Positions 8,396 through 17,622 are shown, counted from the stretch's first letter. The stretch is DNA of 64,000 nucleotides from Nesterenkonia cremea (GCF_014642675.1 NZ_BMIS01000001.1:186001-250000), one strand, 5' to 3'. A program made the numbers and translations. Notes: generated by a model from the sequence alone, not told the origin.

Positions 8396-9373
8396 TCAGG
8401 TCGCTGTGATGGCGGTGCTCAGGCTCCGGTCGATGGCACGGGCCGTGGCCTCATCGGTCACCAGCGTGTTGAACCAGCGGGTCCGCGCGGCGGCGATGAT
8501 GCTCGGCGCCTTATGCGGTCCCACGGCGGCGGCGATCCGCAGCGGCACAGCGCGCAGTGTCCCCCCGGGGATGCGCACCATGCGGTCGTTGCCGGGGAAG
8601 GTCACCTCATCGCCGGCGTCGTCGTAGAAGGCCAGGCAGACATCACCCACCGCCTTGGCCAGATTGGGGTGATCGCGCGGCACCGACCGCGCGATGGACT
8701 GGCGGGACAGCGGCGGAGCCCCGACGCCGACCAGCGCCACCTTCGCGGCGTTCCAGTCATCGACGATCTGTCGATAGCCCGGATCGTCCTGCAGCGCGGA
8801 CAGCAGCGCGTCCGAGGGCATGGAGGGGGCGAAGAGGTAGTGCGGATAGCCGCCGGAGGTGGCGGCGAAGGCGCGGACCACCTCATTGGTCTGGTGCCAG
8901 GCGTCCGGTTCGGCCTGCCCGCCCACCGTGGGGGCGACGACGACTCCTGAGAAGTCACCCAGACGCTGCTGGGCCAGTGCGTAGGTGGTCTCCCCGGAGG
9001 CGAGCAGCAGGACGTCGCCGGCATTGAGCTCAGCTGCGGCCAGTGCTTGGCGAGTCAGTGCGGCCAGCCCCATGCCGGCCCGCTGGGACTGATCGCCCGG
9101 GGCCAGGTGCACGGCGCTGAGCTGGAGCTTGTCCTGGATGCGGTCGCGCAGTTCGTCCATGCCGCTCGAGGCCGGGCGGTGCACACGGATCTCCACAATC
9201 CCTTGGGCCCGGGCCTCGGAGAGCATGCGACTGATGGAGGGGCGCGAGACCTGCAGCTGTTCGGCGACCTCAGCCTGGGTGGCTCCCTGCTCGTAGTAGA
9301 GCTGCGCGGCGCGGTAGAGCCGCTCGAGTTCGGTGGAGCCGGTGGCCTCTGTGGCCTCGTCGGTTCTGTCCAT
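8396..9373 (-). CDS. SorC/DeoR-type sugar-binding transcriptional regulator (EryD-like)
   Basis: Probable repressor of the tetritol regulon. An N-terminal winged helix-turn-helix (YYEQGATQAEVAEQLQVSRPSISRML) is followed by a SorC effector domain that folds like a sugar-phosphate isomerase (LLASGETTYALAQ, VVAPTVGG, GVGAPP). Start at ATG 9373 is chosen for GGAGG upstream, giving 325 aa, close to the family norm; ATGs at 9391 and 9463 are alternatives. It is divergent from the kinase gene at 9552 and close to the operator at 9498-9509. EryD of Brucella is the same family. The effector is unknown. Confidence 0.82.
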   Translation of the reverse strand: MDRTDEATEATGSTELERLYRAAQLYYEQGATQAEVAEQLQVSRPSISRMLSEARAQGIVEIRVHRPASSGMDELRDRIQDKLQLSAVHLAPGDQSQRAGMGLAALTRQALAAAELNAGDVLLLASGETTYALAQQRLGDFSGVVVAPTVGGQAEPDAWHQTNEVVRAFAATSGGYPHYLFAPSMPSDALLSALQDDPGYRQIVDDWNAAKVALVGVGAPPLSRQSIARSVPRDHPNLAKAVGDVCLAFYDDAGDEVTFPGNDRMVRIPGGTLRAVPLRIAAAVGPHKAPSIIAAARTRWFNTLVTDEATARAIDRSLSTAITAT

Positions 9374-9483
9374 CGTGTCGCCTGCCTCCATCGGGCCATC
9401 GTATCCGGGGCCTGTGCCCCTGGCGTGGCCTATGCTCGCCGTTGAGTGGTGCTGATCACTCATTCTGCCTTAGGCTAAGCTCA

Positions 9484-9509
9484 GCACAAATGTCACAGCA
9501 CATACGTGC
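9484..9509. promoter_or_regulatory. Tetritol-regulon operator between the SorC-type regulator and the kinase
   Basis: A near-perfect palindrome, GCACATACGTGC (9498-9509), with a half-matching GCACAAATGTC just before it (9484-9494). It lies 43 nt before the kinase start. The core matches the operators at 7700-7711, 12236-12247 and 21765-21776. Confidence 0.6.
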
Positions 9510-9551
9510 GGTGAGTCGCCGCCCGTAGTCACAACGTCGACGAGGACAGCA

Positions 9552-11285
9552 ATGACCTACCTGATCAATTCCGCATCCGACTTCGCTCATGAGGCCGTCC
9601 AGGGTTTCGCGGCCGCCAACCCCCAGTATGTGACTGCTGTCCACGGCGGCGTCGTACGCTCCACTGAGACGCCGAAGGGTCAGCCTGCGCTGGTCATCGG
9701 CGGCGGCTCCGGGCACTACCCGGCCTTCGCCGGATGGGTGGGGCCGGGCATGGGCCACGGCGCCCCCTGCGGCAACATCTTCTCCTCGCCCTCGGCCTCC
9801 CAGGTCTATTCGGTGGCTAAGAGCGCTGAGAACGGTGGTGGCGTGGTCATGGGCTTCGGCAACTACGCCGGCGACGTCCTGCACTTCGGGGCGGCCGCCG
9901 AGAAGCTGCGCGCCGAAGGCATCGACGTCCGCATCATCAAGGTCAGCGACGATATCGCTTCCAACTCCCTGGAGGACCACCGTGACCGCCGCGGCATCGC
10001 CGGTGACCTCCCGGTGTTCAAGATCGCCGGTGCGGCCATCGAGGCCGGCGCGGACATCGAAGACGCCGAACGCGTGGCCTGGAAGGCCAACGACGCCACC
10101 CGCTCCTTCGGCCTCGCCTTCGACGGCTGCACCCTGCCCGGCGCAGAGGAGCCGCTCTTCCACGTGGAGGAGGGCACCATGGGGGTGGGCCTGGGAATCC
10201 ACGGCGAGCCCGGAGTGAAGGACCTGCCGATGGGCACCGCCTCCCAGGTGGCCGATCTGCTCTTCGACGGCATCGCCGAGGAGATCCCCGAGTCCCACCG
10301 CAGCGGCGGCCGTGTGGCCGTGCTGCTCAACGGTCTCGGGACGGTGAAGTACGAGGAGCTCTTCGTGGTCTACGGCCGCCTGGCCGAGCGCCTGGAGGGC
10401 TCTGGCCTGACCCCGGTGCAGCCGGAGGTGGGCGAGTTCGTCACCAGCCTGGACATGGCTGGTCTCTCTCTGACCTTGGTCTTCCTGGATGAGGAGCTGG
10501 AGAGCCACTGGACCGCTCCGGTAGACACTCCGGCCTACCGCCGGGGCGACTTCTCCGGGCTGACTCCGCTGAAGGAGATCCCCGCCCGCGCCGAGCTCTT
10601 CACTCCCGGGGAGGAGTCCGTTCCGGCCGCCCAACAGGAGTCTGAGAAGCTGGCCGCAGATCTGCAGGGCGTGCTGGAGCTCTTCGAGGGAGTCATCGCT
10701 GAGCATGAGGCTGAGCTGGGTCGAATCGATGCCATCGCAGGCGACGGGGACCACGGTCAGGGTATGGCCCTGGGCAGTCGCGGTGCTGTGGAGGCCGGGC
10801 GCAGGGCGCTGGAGCGCGGTGCTGGGGCTCGGACCCTGCTGGTCCACGCTGGAACCGCCTGGGCCGAATCCGCCGGCGGAACCTCCGGCGCCCTCTGGGG
10901 TGCGGCACTCACTGCGGCAGGCCGAGCGCTCTCCGACGACTCTGCCGCAGACGATCCGGCCAAGATGCAGGCCCTGCTCAACGCTGTGGATGCGGTCCGC
11001 CGTCTGGGCGGCGCCGAGCCGGGAGATAAGACCATGATCGATGCCGCCGTGCCCTTCTCGCAGGCGCTGGAGGCACGCTTCGGCGAGTCCCAGGACCTGG
11101 CTGCCGCCGTCACCTCCGCCGCCGTCGAGGCTCAGCAGGCCGCGGAGAAGACGGCGGATCTGACCGCACGCCTGGGCCGTTCCCGCGTGTTGGGCGAGAA
11201 GTCCCTGGGCACCCCGGACCCCGGCGCGATCTCCTTCTCCCTGCTCATGGAGGCGCTCGGTCAGCGCCTCGGGCAGAAGAGCTGA
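9552..11285 (+). CDS. DhaK-DhaL single-chain kinase, probable L-erythrulose (tetrulose) kinase
   Basis: ATP-dependent ketose kinase of 577 aa. The DhaK domain (about 1-330) has GGGSGHYPAFAG and the substrate-bonding His217 in GLGIHGEPG. After a linker rich in E and A, the DhaL domain (about 370-577) has the nucleotide/Mg site IAGDGDHGQGM and AGGTSGALWG. Dihydroxyacetone kinase is the family founder, but LerK and DerK of M. smegmatis use the same fold on tetruloses. The TIM-type and RpiB-type isomerases alongside favour a tetrulose. The TIM gene follows 29 nt later in the same operon. Confidence 0.85.
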   Translation: MTYLINSASDFAHEAVQGFAAANPQYVTAVHGGVVRSTETPKGQPALVIGGGSGHYPAFAGWVGPGMGHGAPCGNIFSSPSASQVYSVAKSAENGGGVVMGFGNYAGDVLHFGAAAEKLRAEGIDVRIIKVSDDIASNSLEDHRDRRGIAGDLPVFKIAGAAIEAGADIEDAERVAWKANDATRSFGLAFDGCTLPGAEEPLFHVEEGTMGVGLGIHGEPGVKDLPMGTASQVADLLFDGIAEEIPESHRSGGRVAVLLNGLGTVKYEELFVVYGRLAERLEGSGLTPVQPEVGEFVTSLDMAGLSLTLVFLDEELESHWTAPVDTPAYRRGDFSGLTPLKEIPARAELFTPGEESVPAAQQESEKLAADLQGVLELFEGVIAEHEAELGRIDAIAGDGDHGQGMALGSRGAVEAGRRALERGAGARTLLVHAGTAWAESAGGTSGALWGAALTAAGRALSDDSAADDPAKMQALLNAVDAVRRLGGAEPGDKTMIDAAVPFSQALEARFGESQDLAAAVTSAAVEAQQAAEKTADLTARLGRSRVLGEKSLGTPDPGAISFSLLMEALGQRLGQKS

Positions 11286-11314
11286 CCGTCCGAGCAGGCA
11301 AGGAAGAGCCCGTC

Positions 11315-12130
11315 ATGCGGTGGATCGGCACCAGCTGGAAGATGAACAAGACCCTGGCCGAGGCCCGGGAGTACGCCTCCGGGCTGGCCGCTGCGCTGGA
11401 GAAGAACACGCGGCTGAGCACCGCCGGCGCCGGTGAGGGCGGGGTCCAGCCCTTCGTGATCCCCCCGTATACCGCGTTGGCCGCCGTGGCTCAGGAGCTC
11501 GGCAAGAACGCCAACAGCGAGGGCGGCGTGCAGCTGGGCGCTCAGAACGCCCACTGGGAGGACGCGGGCGCCTGGACCGGAGAGATCTCGGTGCCCCAGG
11601 CCATGGATGCTGGAGCCACCATGATCGAGATCGGCCACTCCGAGCGGCGTGAGCACTTCGCTGAGAGTGACCGCACGGTGCGGCTGAAGGTGGAGGCCGC
11701 GCTGCGCCACGGCGCTATGCCCCTGCTGTGCGTGGGGGAGCCTGCTGAAGTGCGCGACGCCGGCGGATCGGCTGAGCACATCCTGGCTCAGGCCCGTGCG
11801 GCCCTGGAGGGGCTCGCCGACAGTCAGCGAGCCCGCGTGCTGGTGGCCTATGAGCCCATCTGGGCCATCGGCGCCTCCGGGCGGCCGGCCGAGATCCACG
11901 AGCTCGAAGAGCCCTTTGCGGCGCTGCGGGCTGAGTTCGGCGGATCGACCGCTCGAGGTGCCGGCAGTGGTGGTGCGGGCAGCGTCGCGGGTCTGCTCTA
12001 CGGCGGCTCGGTGAACGTGGACAACGCGGCCGATCTGTTGGCCATGCAGGATGTGGACGGGCTCTTTGTGGGCCGCACGGCCTGGGATCTGGCGGGCTTC
12101 CTCACCCTCCTGGAGATCGCGACGGCCTGA
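11315..12130 (+). CDS. Triosephosphate-isomerase-like protein (EryH-like tetrulose-phosphate isomerase)
   Basis: 271-aa TIM barrel. Catalytic residues are intact: Lys9 in SWKMNK, His108 in EIGHSERR and Glu180 in AYEPIWAIG; the phosphate loop is LLYGGSVN. The residue before WKMN is Ser7 rather than the usual Asn of housekeeping TIM, which fits the EryH-type branch acting on L-erythrulose 1-phosphate. It also carries an insertion rich in G, A and S near residues 208-222. It follows the kinase in one operon. A glycolytic TpiA is expected elsewhere in the genome. Confidence 0.82.
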   Translation: MRWIGTSWKMNKTLAEAREYASGLAAALEKNTRLSTAGAGEGGVQPFVIPPYTALAAVAQELGKNANSEGGVQLGAQNAHWEDAGAWTGEISVPQAMDAGATMIEIGHSERREHFAESDRTVRLKVEAALRHGAMPLLCVGEPAEVRDAGGSAEHILAQARAALEGLADSQRARVLVAYEPIWAIGASGRPAEIHELEEPFAALRAEFGGSTARGAGSGGAGSVAGLLYGGSVNVDNAADLLAMQDVDGLFVGRTAWDLAGFLTLLEIATA

Positions 12131-12235
12131 CCTCGTCTCTGCCGTTCGGACGGCGCTCCTCTTGCGTGGCATCCGGCTCCGGAGCTCATCTCCGGATGCC
12201 CAGTCATGCCTGAAGAGGCACCCTCGCCAGGCCCT

Positions 12236-12276
12236 GAACATATGTGCTTGACACGTGTGCACGACTCCGCTCTAAT
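12236..12276 (+). promoter_or_regulatory. Promoter and operator of the tetritol ABC importer
   Basis: GAACATATGTGC (12236-12247) abuts -35 TTGACA (12248-12253); 17 nt further on is TCTAAT (12271-12276) as -10. A second palindrome ACACGTGT (12251-12258) overlaps the -35. The first 26 bases are identical to 21765-21790, and CTCTAATGTG is shared at the -10, although the genes downstream are unrelated. Confidence 0.78.
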
Positions 12277-12318
12277 GTGAGGTGAATCACCAGACATCAC
12301 TCACAGCTCGGAGGGGAC

Positions 12319-12972
12319 ATGGGACCCACGGTCATCAGGCGACTCGTTGTGGCGGCGGGACTGGCGGTGCTCGGCATCGCCATGGTGCTGAGCACCAAAT
12401 TCCTCACGCCGGAGGAGGTGGAAGCCATGCGACCCGATCAGTTCGACCCCCAAAAGACGGCTGAGGAGCTCCACTCTCAGGCTCGGACTGAACTCATCGC
12501 TGACGCACAGGAACTTCCGGAAGTGGCCGAGGCGATCCTCGAGGACCCCGAGGCCGCGGCAGAGGAGTTCGACGCCGCCTCGCCCAGCGAGGACGTCGCT
12601 GCGTATTCCGTGGAGGCCTCCGGCGAGGTCCGCGAGGCTGGCGAGGACACTCTCATCCTCGATGTCGATGGCTTGGAAGGGCGCGACGTCGTCATCCCAC
12701 TGGGGGCGGCCCTGGACGGCAACCTGATCCGCGATCTCACGGGCTTCCAGTTCGGAGACGCACCCGGACAGACTGGATACCAGCAGGTCGGCACAGATCT
12801 CAGCACACTGCTGCGTGAGGGCGCCGTTGAGGGACTCGGGGGAGACCCCGCCGCTCTGGAGGGTGAGCAGGTCACCGTCCGGGGCGTGCTGAGCCAGACC
12901 GACACCGGCGGCTCTCCTTCTGCCGATGCTCCGCTCTCCGTGCAGCCCCTCGAGCTGGAGGTCGCAGGATGA
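12319..12972 (+). CDS. DUF2291 family membrane-anchored protein
   Basis: 217 aa with one N-terminal membrane helix (VVAAGLAVLGIAMVLS) and an outside domain. DUF2291 proteins are regularly the first gene of sugar ABC operons of the ribose/erythritol type; their job is not known. Three features match: the short anchor, the early FDPQKTAEELH segment, and the late beta-rich part ending LSVQPLELEV, which resembles an OB-type fold. The gene overlaps the ATPase by 4 nt (ATGA), so the two are probably translated together. It has AGCTCGGAGGGG before the ATG. Confidence 0.75.
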   Translation: MGPTVIRRLVVAAGLAVLGIAMVLSTKFLTPEEVEAMRPDQFDPQKTAEELHSQARTELIADAQELPEVAEAILEDPEAAAEEFDAASPSEDVAAYSVEASGEVREAGEDTLILDVDGLEGRDVVIPLGAALDGNLIRDLTGFQFGDAPGQTGYQQVGTDLSTLLREGAVEGLGGDPAALEGEQVTVRGVLSQTDTGGSPSADAPLSVQPLELEVAG

Positions 12973-14591
12973 GCGAGGAGCGCACTGATCACCAGGAGCT
13001 TTCCCCGACGCAGAACCACGACGGCGCCGACGTCGTCCTGCGGGCCGTCGGCATCAGCAAGACCTACGGGGTCACCCGAGCGCTGAAGGGCGTCAACTTC
13101 GAAGTGCGCGCCGGAGAGGTCACCGTCCTCTTCGGAGAGAACGGTGCGGGCAAGTCCACCCTGATGAAGATCCTCTCGGGTGTGGAGACTCCCACAGCCG
13201 GGCACCTGGAGCTCGACGGCGAGCAGGTCACCTTGGCCTCCACCTCTGCGGCGGTCGATCGCGGCATCTCCATCATTCATCAGGAGCTGAACCTGAACCC
13301 CAATCTCAAGGTGCGGGACAACATCTTCCTAGGACGGGAGAAGAATTCTTGGCGGGGCATCGACTACGCCGAGCAGTCCCGCATCACCGCTGAGGTCATG
13401 GAGCGGCTCGAGGAACCGATCTCGCCTGACACCTACGTGCAGGATCTGCGGGTGGGTCAGCAGCAGATCATCGAGATCGCCCGGGCGCTGTCCACCGATG
13501 CTCGGATCCTGATCATGGATGAGCCCACCTCTGCGCTCAGCACAGCTGAGGTCACGGTGCTCTTCAAGATCATCCGCGAACTCAAGCGTCAAGGTGTGGC
13601 CATCGTCTATATCTCTCATCACCTGGAGGAGGCCATCGAGATCGCTGACCGCGCCGTGGTCTTCCGGGACGGTGAGCTGGTGGCTGCCGAGGATGCTGCA
13701 GACATCGATCTGCTCTGGGTGGTGCGCACCATGGTCGGGCGCGACGCCGACTACGACTTCCGCGAGGAGCCGCGCGAACACGGCGGCGTGGCTCTGAGCA
13801 TCCGCGATGTCAGTGTGGCGGACCCGATCAGCGGAAAGTTCCCGGTGGATCACGTCTCGCTGGATGTGCACCAGGGTGAGATCGTCTGCCTCTACGGGCT
13901 GATGGGTGCCGGTCGCACCGAGCTCATGGAGGCGTTGGCCGGCCGTGACCAGCTCGCCGGTGGGCAGGTGCTGCTGGGTGAGAAGGACCTGCGGGGGACG
14001 GGCGTGGCCCGGCGGATCGAGCTGGGCGTAGGACTGGTCCCGGAGGACCGTCAGCGCGATGGTCTGATCCAGATGCAGAGTGTGGGCAAGAACCTCTCTC
14101 TGGCCAGTCTCAGCTCCTGGGTGGGCGGCGGCCTGCTGCGTCGGGGAGCGGAGACTCGCGCGGTCTCCGGCCAGATCAGCGGCATCGGGGTCAAGACGGC
14201 TGGTCCGGAAGCGCCGATCAGCTCCCTCTCCGGCGGCAACGCCCAGAAGGTGGTCATCGGAAAGATGCTGCTGACCGACCCGACGGTTCTGCTCCTCGAT
14301 GAACCCACCCGCGGCGTGGACGTCGGGGCCAAGGGAGAGATCTTCTCCCTGCTGTTTCAGCAGGCCCAGAAGGGGTTGGCGGTGCTGTTCGCCACCTCCG
14401 ACGTCGGAGAGGCGCTCACCGCCTCCCACCGGATCGTGGTGATGAGCCGCGGGCGCACCGTCCGATCCTTCGACCCCCGCACCGCCACCCGTGAAGAAGT
14501 GATGGCCGCGGCAGAGGACAGCACAGGCGCCTCGCCCGGCGCCCCTGAAGCATTGAGCACCACCGGCAGTACGAACGGAGCACAAGGATGA
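12969..14591 (+). CDS. Sugar ABC transporter ATP-binding protein, two ABC domains (EryE-like)
   Basis: Energises sugar import, 540 aa. The first ABC domain has Walker A GENGAGKST, signature VGQQQIIEIARAL and Walker B ILIMDEPTSAL. The second has a degenerate Walker A (GLMGAGRTE), LSGGNAQKVVIGKML and LLLDEPTRGVDVGAKGEIF. This is the ribose/xylose-type layout. It overlaps both neighbours by 4 nt. The operator and the catabolic genes nearby point to tetritols as cargo; other polyols are possible. Confidence 0.92.
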   Translation: MSEERTDHQELSPTQNHDGADVVLRAVGISKTYGVTRALKGVNFEVRAGEVTVLFGENGAGKSTLMKILSGVETPTAGHLELDGEQVTLASTSAAVDRGISIIHQELNLNPNLKVRDNIFLGREKNSWRGIDYAEQSRITAEVMERLEEPISPDTYVQDLRVGQQQIIEIARALSTDARILIMDEPTSALSTAEVTVLFKIIRELKRQGVAIVYISHHLEEAIEIADRAVVFRDGELVAAEDAADIDLLWVVRTMVGRDADYDFREEPREHGGVALSIRDVSVADPISGKFPVDHVSLDVHQGEIVCLYGLMGAGRTELMEALAGRDQLAGGQVLLGEKDLRGTGVARRIELGVGLVPEDRQRDGLIQMQSVGKNLSLASLSSWVGGGLLRRGAETRAVSGQISGIGVKTAGPEAPISSLSGGNAQKVVIGKMLLTDPTVLLLDEPTRGVDVGAKGEIFSLLFQQAQKGLAVLFATSDVGEALTASHRIVVMSRGRTVRSFDPRTATREEVMAAAEDSTGASPGAPEALSTTGSTNGAQG

Positions 14592-15709
14592 GCACGACGG
14601 CGACCGCTGCGTCCGAGGAGAAGAGCCCTCGGTTCCGGATCAATATCGGAGCGATCCTGATGGAGGGCCGCGCCCTGGTGGCGCTGCTGCTGATCATCGT
14701 CATCTTCGCCTCGATGAACGACAACTACCTGGCGGCCGGCAATCTGGCCACGATCGCCAAGGACGTAGCCTTCAACGCGATCATCGCGCTGGGAATGCTC
14801 CTGGTGATCCTCAAGGGAGGCATCGACCTCTCCGTGGGCTCCACCGTGGGACTCACCGGCGCCGTGGCGGGCAACCTCTTCGCCGGGGTCTCGCTGCCGC
14901 TGACCGATGCGGTCATGTACCCCTCGCTGTGGGTGATCGTGGTGATCGCCGTCGCCGTCGGGATGCTGGTGGGCTGGATCAACGGTCTGCTGATCTCGCG
15001 GCTGAATCTGGCTCCGTTCATCGTCACTCTGGGCATGCTCTATGTGGGCCGTGGGCTCACCCAGGTGCTGCTCGGCGGAACCAACATCACCAATGAGCTG
15101 CGCGGCGAGCCGGGGCTGAACAACGAAGGCCTCTTCAGCATCTTCGCCAGCTACCCGCTGGGCGTCCCGATCTCGGCCTGGGTCATGATCGCCCTGGCGG
15201 TCATCTTCTCTCTGCTGCTGACCCGCACGCCCTTCGGCCGCTGGCTCTACGCAACCGGCAGCAACGAGCGCGCCGCCGAACTCTCCGGAGTTCCGGTCCG
15301 ACGGGTCAAGACCCGGGTCTACGTCTTCACCGGCATGTGCGCCGGCATCGTCGGCATCCTGCAGATCGCCAACATCCGCTCGGCCACGGCCGACCTGGGC
15401 AACCTCTATGAGCTCAATGCGATCGCGGCAGTGGTCATCGGCGGTGCGGCGCTCTCCGGCGGTCGCGGCACGGTGCGGGGCACCATCATCGGCGCCTTCG
15501 TCATCGGCTTCCTGACCAACGGGCTTGTGATCGTGGGGGTCTCACCGTTCTGGCAGACCGTCATCACCGGTGCGGTCATCATCCTGGCGGTGGCCACTGA
15601 CCAGATTCAGCAGATCGTCCAGCGCCGCCGCGCCCACGCTCGTGCGGTGGCTCAGGCACAGAAGGACTCGGCACGCCGAGGATCACTCGAGAGTAAGGAG
15701 ACATCATGA
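14588..15709 (+). CDS. Sugar ABC transporter permease (EryF-like)
   Basis: 373-aa inner-membrane channel of the ribose (RbsC) class with about ten hydrophobic helices. Typical motifs are ILKGGIDLSVGS near residue 80 and, after the central loops, ATGSNERAAELSGVPVRRVK, followed by GGAALSGGRGTVRGT. Starts ATGA-overlapped with the ATPase and ends ATGA-overlapped with the binding protein. Confidence 0.92.
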   Translation: MSTTATAASEEKSPRFRINIGAILMEGRALVALLLIIVIFASMNDNYLAAGNLATIAKDVAFNAIIALGMLLVILKGGIDLSVGSTVGLTGAVAGNLFAGVSLPLTDAVMYPSLWVIVVIAVAVGMLVGWINGLLISRLNLAPFIVTLGMLYVGRGLTQVLLGGTNITNELRGEPGLNNEGLFSIFASYPLGVPISAWVMIALAVIFSLLLTRTPFGRWLYATGSNERAAELSGVPVRRVKTRVYVFTGMCAGIVGILQIANIRSATADLGNLYELNAIAAVVIGGAALSGGRGTVRGTIIGAFVIGFLTNGLVIVGVSPFWQTVITGAVIILAVATDQIQQIVQRRRAHARAVAQAQKDSARRGSLESKETS

Positions 15710-16674
15710 GAAGGAAGATTCTGGCCACAGGGATGATGGTGGGTCTGCTGGGAGCCGCGGCCTGCGGCGGCGACTCGGAGGCCGGCGACGGCGGGGGAGA
15801 GGGTGGAGGCGAGATCGCGATCATCACGGTGGACGCCTCCAACCCCTATTGGGCGGCCGAGGTCGCCACTGCTGAGGCCCTCGCCGAGGAGCTGGGCTAC
15901 AGCTACACCACCGGAGCCCACGGCAACGACCCCGATGAGCAGACCCGGCTCATGGAGACCGCGATCAACAATGATGTCGACGGCATCCTGCTGGACCCGG
16001 CGGGAGCGGATGAGTCGGTGGCCGTCGTCGAACAGGCTGTGGACGCCGGAATCCCGGTCTCCCTGGTCAACGCAGAGATTTCGGAGACCGGTCTGGCTGA
16101 GGCGCAGATCGTCTCCAACAACGCCCAGGGCGCGGCGTTGGGAGCTGAGACGTGGGCGGAGGCCATGGACTATGAGGGAACCTATGTGGAGCTCTATGGC
16201 GAACCCAGCGACAACAACGCTCCTGTGCGCTCGGACGGCTACGAGCAGGTGCTCAGTCAGTATCCGGACCTGGAGAAGGTGGGTGAGGAGGTCGCCAACT
16301 GGGACCGGCAGGAGGGCCAGACCTCGATGGAGCAGCTGCTCTCCCGCTACCCGGACATCGACGGTGTGATCTCCGGAAATGACGAGATGGCCCTGGGTGC
16401 CATCAATGCGTTGGAGGAGGCCGGACGCCTGGATGAGGTCCAGGTGCTGGGCTTCGACGGTAGCAACGACGCCGCCGAGGCAGTGGCCGACGGCAGCATG
16501 GTCGCCACAGTGCTGCAGCCGATCACCGATGGAACCACCCAGGCGATCGAAATCCTGGACGAAGTCATCCGCACCGGAGACAGTTCGGTGGAGGATGAGA
16601 AGATCGCCTTGGACTGCATCCTGGTCACTGAGGAGAACGCTGACCAGCTCGCTGACTTCGAACTCAGCGAGTAG
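15706..16674 (+). CDS. Periplasmic-binding-protein-type sugar-binding lipoprotein (EryG-like)
   Basis: 322-aa substrate-binding protein of the Peripla_BP_4/RbsB class. The N-terminal lipobox LLGAAAC anchors it outside the membrane. The fold shows in ITVDASNPYWAAEVATAEALAEEL, DGILLDPAGADESV and the C-terminal VLGFDGSNDAAEAVADGSM. Last gene of the importer operon, followed by a large stem-loop. Acidic composition like the other exported proteins here. Confidence 0.9.
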   Translation: MRRKILATGMMVGLLGAAACGGDSEAGDGGGEGGGEIAIITVDASNPYWAAEVATAEALAEELGYSYTTGAHGNDPDEQTRLMETAINNDVDGILLDPAGADESVAVVEQAVDAGIPVSLVNAEISETGLAEAQIVSNNAQGAALGAETWAEAMDYEGTYVELYGEPSDNNAPVRSDGYEQVLSQYPDLEKVGEEVANWDRQEGQTSMEQLLSRYPDIDGVISGNDEMALGAINALEEAGRLDEVQVLGFDGSNDAAEAVADGSMVATVLQPITDGTTQAIEILDEVIRTGDSSVEDEKIALDCILVTEENADQLADFELSE

Positions 16675-16692
16675 GAGCCTGACTCTCTTCTC

Positions 16693-16774
16693 ATCGGCGT
16701 CCCCGCTTCAGGGATATCCGCCCCCGGACATCGCCTCCGGAGGGCCTGACTATCCCTGGAGGGGGGACGCCGAT
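16693..16774. terminator. Three-tier stem-loop between convergent operons
   Basis: Nested inverted repeats: ATCGGCGTCCCC (16693-16704) with its exact complement at 16763-16774; CAGGGATA (16709-16716) with TATCCCTG (16751-16758); and CCGGA (16724-16728) with TCCGG (16736-16740). It sits between the importer and the GntR gene and overlaps the last codons of the latter, so it probably ends transcription from both sides. Confidence 0.65.
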
Positions 16775-17451
16775 TCTCCGTCTCCGGGCTGCTCGGCCCG
16801 CAGGGCGCTCCAGGTCCGCACCAGCTGGCTGAACTCTTGGACCTGGACCAGCACGTGGTCGCGTGCGGCGTTCTCCGCCGTCTCGGCGTCTCCGCCGGAG
16901 ACCGCTTCCAGGATGGTGCGATGCTCGGAGAGGGAGCGCCGCATCCGGTCCGGAACGCGCAGCTGCAGCCGCCGGTAGGGCTGCAGGACGCGGCGCAGGT
17001 GGTGGGCCTGCTCGCGCAGATACTCATTGCCGCAGGAGTCGTAGATGGTGCCGTGGAACCAGGCGTTGGCGTAGTAGTAGCCGTCAGCGTCGCCGGCGGC
17101 CTCTCGGCGCTCGCAGTCCTCCACCGCCTGCTGCAGCTGATGCAGCGCCTCTCGCTCGATCCGTCGCGAGGCCAGGCGCGCCGCCATGCCCTCCAGCTCG
17201 GCCATGACCTCGAACCGTTCCGCCAGCTCAGAGAGGCTCAGCGCAGTCACGTAGGTGCCCTGCTTGGATCTGATCTGCACCAGCCCTGAGCGTTCCAGGG
17301 CCTGCAGCGCCTCGCGGATGGGGGTCCGGGAGCAGCCGAACTCCTCCTGGAGCTGCACCGGATCGAGCTTCTCCCCGGGCCTATAGCGCCCGTCCACGAT
17401 GGTGTCCTCCAGCGCGTCCCGGATGCGCTGAGATTCGGGGATGCGTGCCAT
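16750..17451 (-). CDS. GntR-family (FadR subfamily) regulator, probable malonate regulator
   Basis: 233 aa from the ATG at 17451, which follows GGAGGG. The N-terminal winged helix (IRDALEDTIVDGRYRPGEKLDPVQLQEEFGCSRTPIREALQALERSGLV) and an all-helical FCD effector domain (LEGMAARLASRRI ... HGTIYDSCGN ... SLSEHRTILEAVSGGDAETAENAARDHV) are clear. It is divergent from the malonate operon, like matR beside matABC in rhizobia, so it probably controls that operon in response to malonate or malonyl-CoA. Confidence 0.82.
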   Translation of the reverse strand: MARIPESQRIRDALEDTIVDGRYRPGEKLDPVQLQEEFGCSRTPIREALQALERSGLVQIRSKQGTYVTALSLSELAERFEVMAELEGMAARLASRRIEREALHQLQQAVEDCERREAAGDADGYYYANAWFHGTIYDSCGNEYLREQAHHLRRVLQPYRRLQLRVPDRMRRSLSEHRTILEAVSGGDAETAENAARDHVLVQVQEFSQLVRTWSALRAEQPGDGESASPLQG

Positions 17452-17597
17452 GTGCCCTCCTGTCCTGTTCAGAAGCATAGTCCCTGCCTGTCGTCCGGCG
17501 GTCTGAACCCCAGGTCAGCGCCCGACTCTCACGGTCTGCGAAAAATTCCCCAGAAAAGTGTGGCCCAGCTCACATCTATCCTCTATTCTAGCTGTTA

Positions 17598-17622
17598 TAT
17601 ACATCACACGCTTTCATGTACA
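17598..17622. promoter_or_regulatory. Possible GntR operator before the malonate operon
   Basis: TATACAT (17598-17604) and ATGTACA (17616-17622) form an imperfect inverted repeat with 11 nt between, in an unusually AT-rich stretch 14 nt before the start of the fusion gene. GntR/FadR proteins favour GTATAC-like half-sites. Single occurrence, so tentative. Confidence 0.3.

Noticed and set aside
9470..9483. A DtxR/IdeR-like iron box (TTAGGCTAAGCTCA) before the kinase gene
   Set aside because: It matches only part of the 19-bp consensus and the neighbouring genes have no iron role; dps lies elsewhere.
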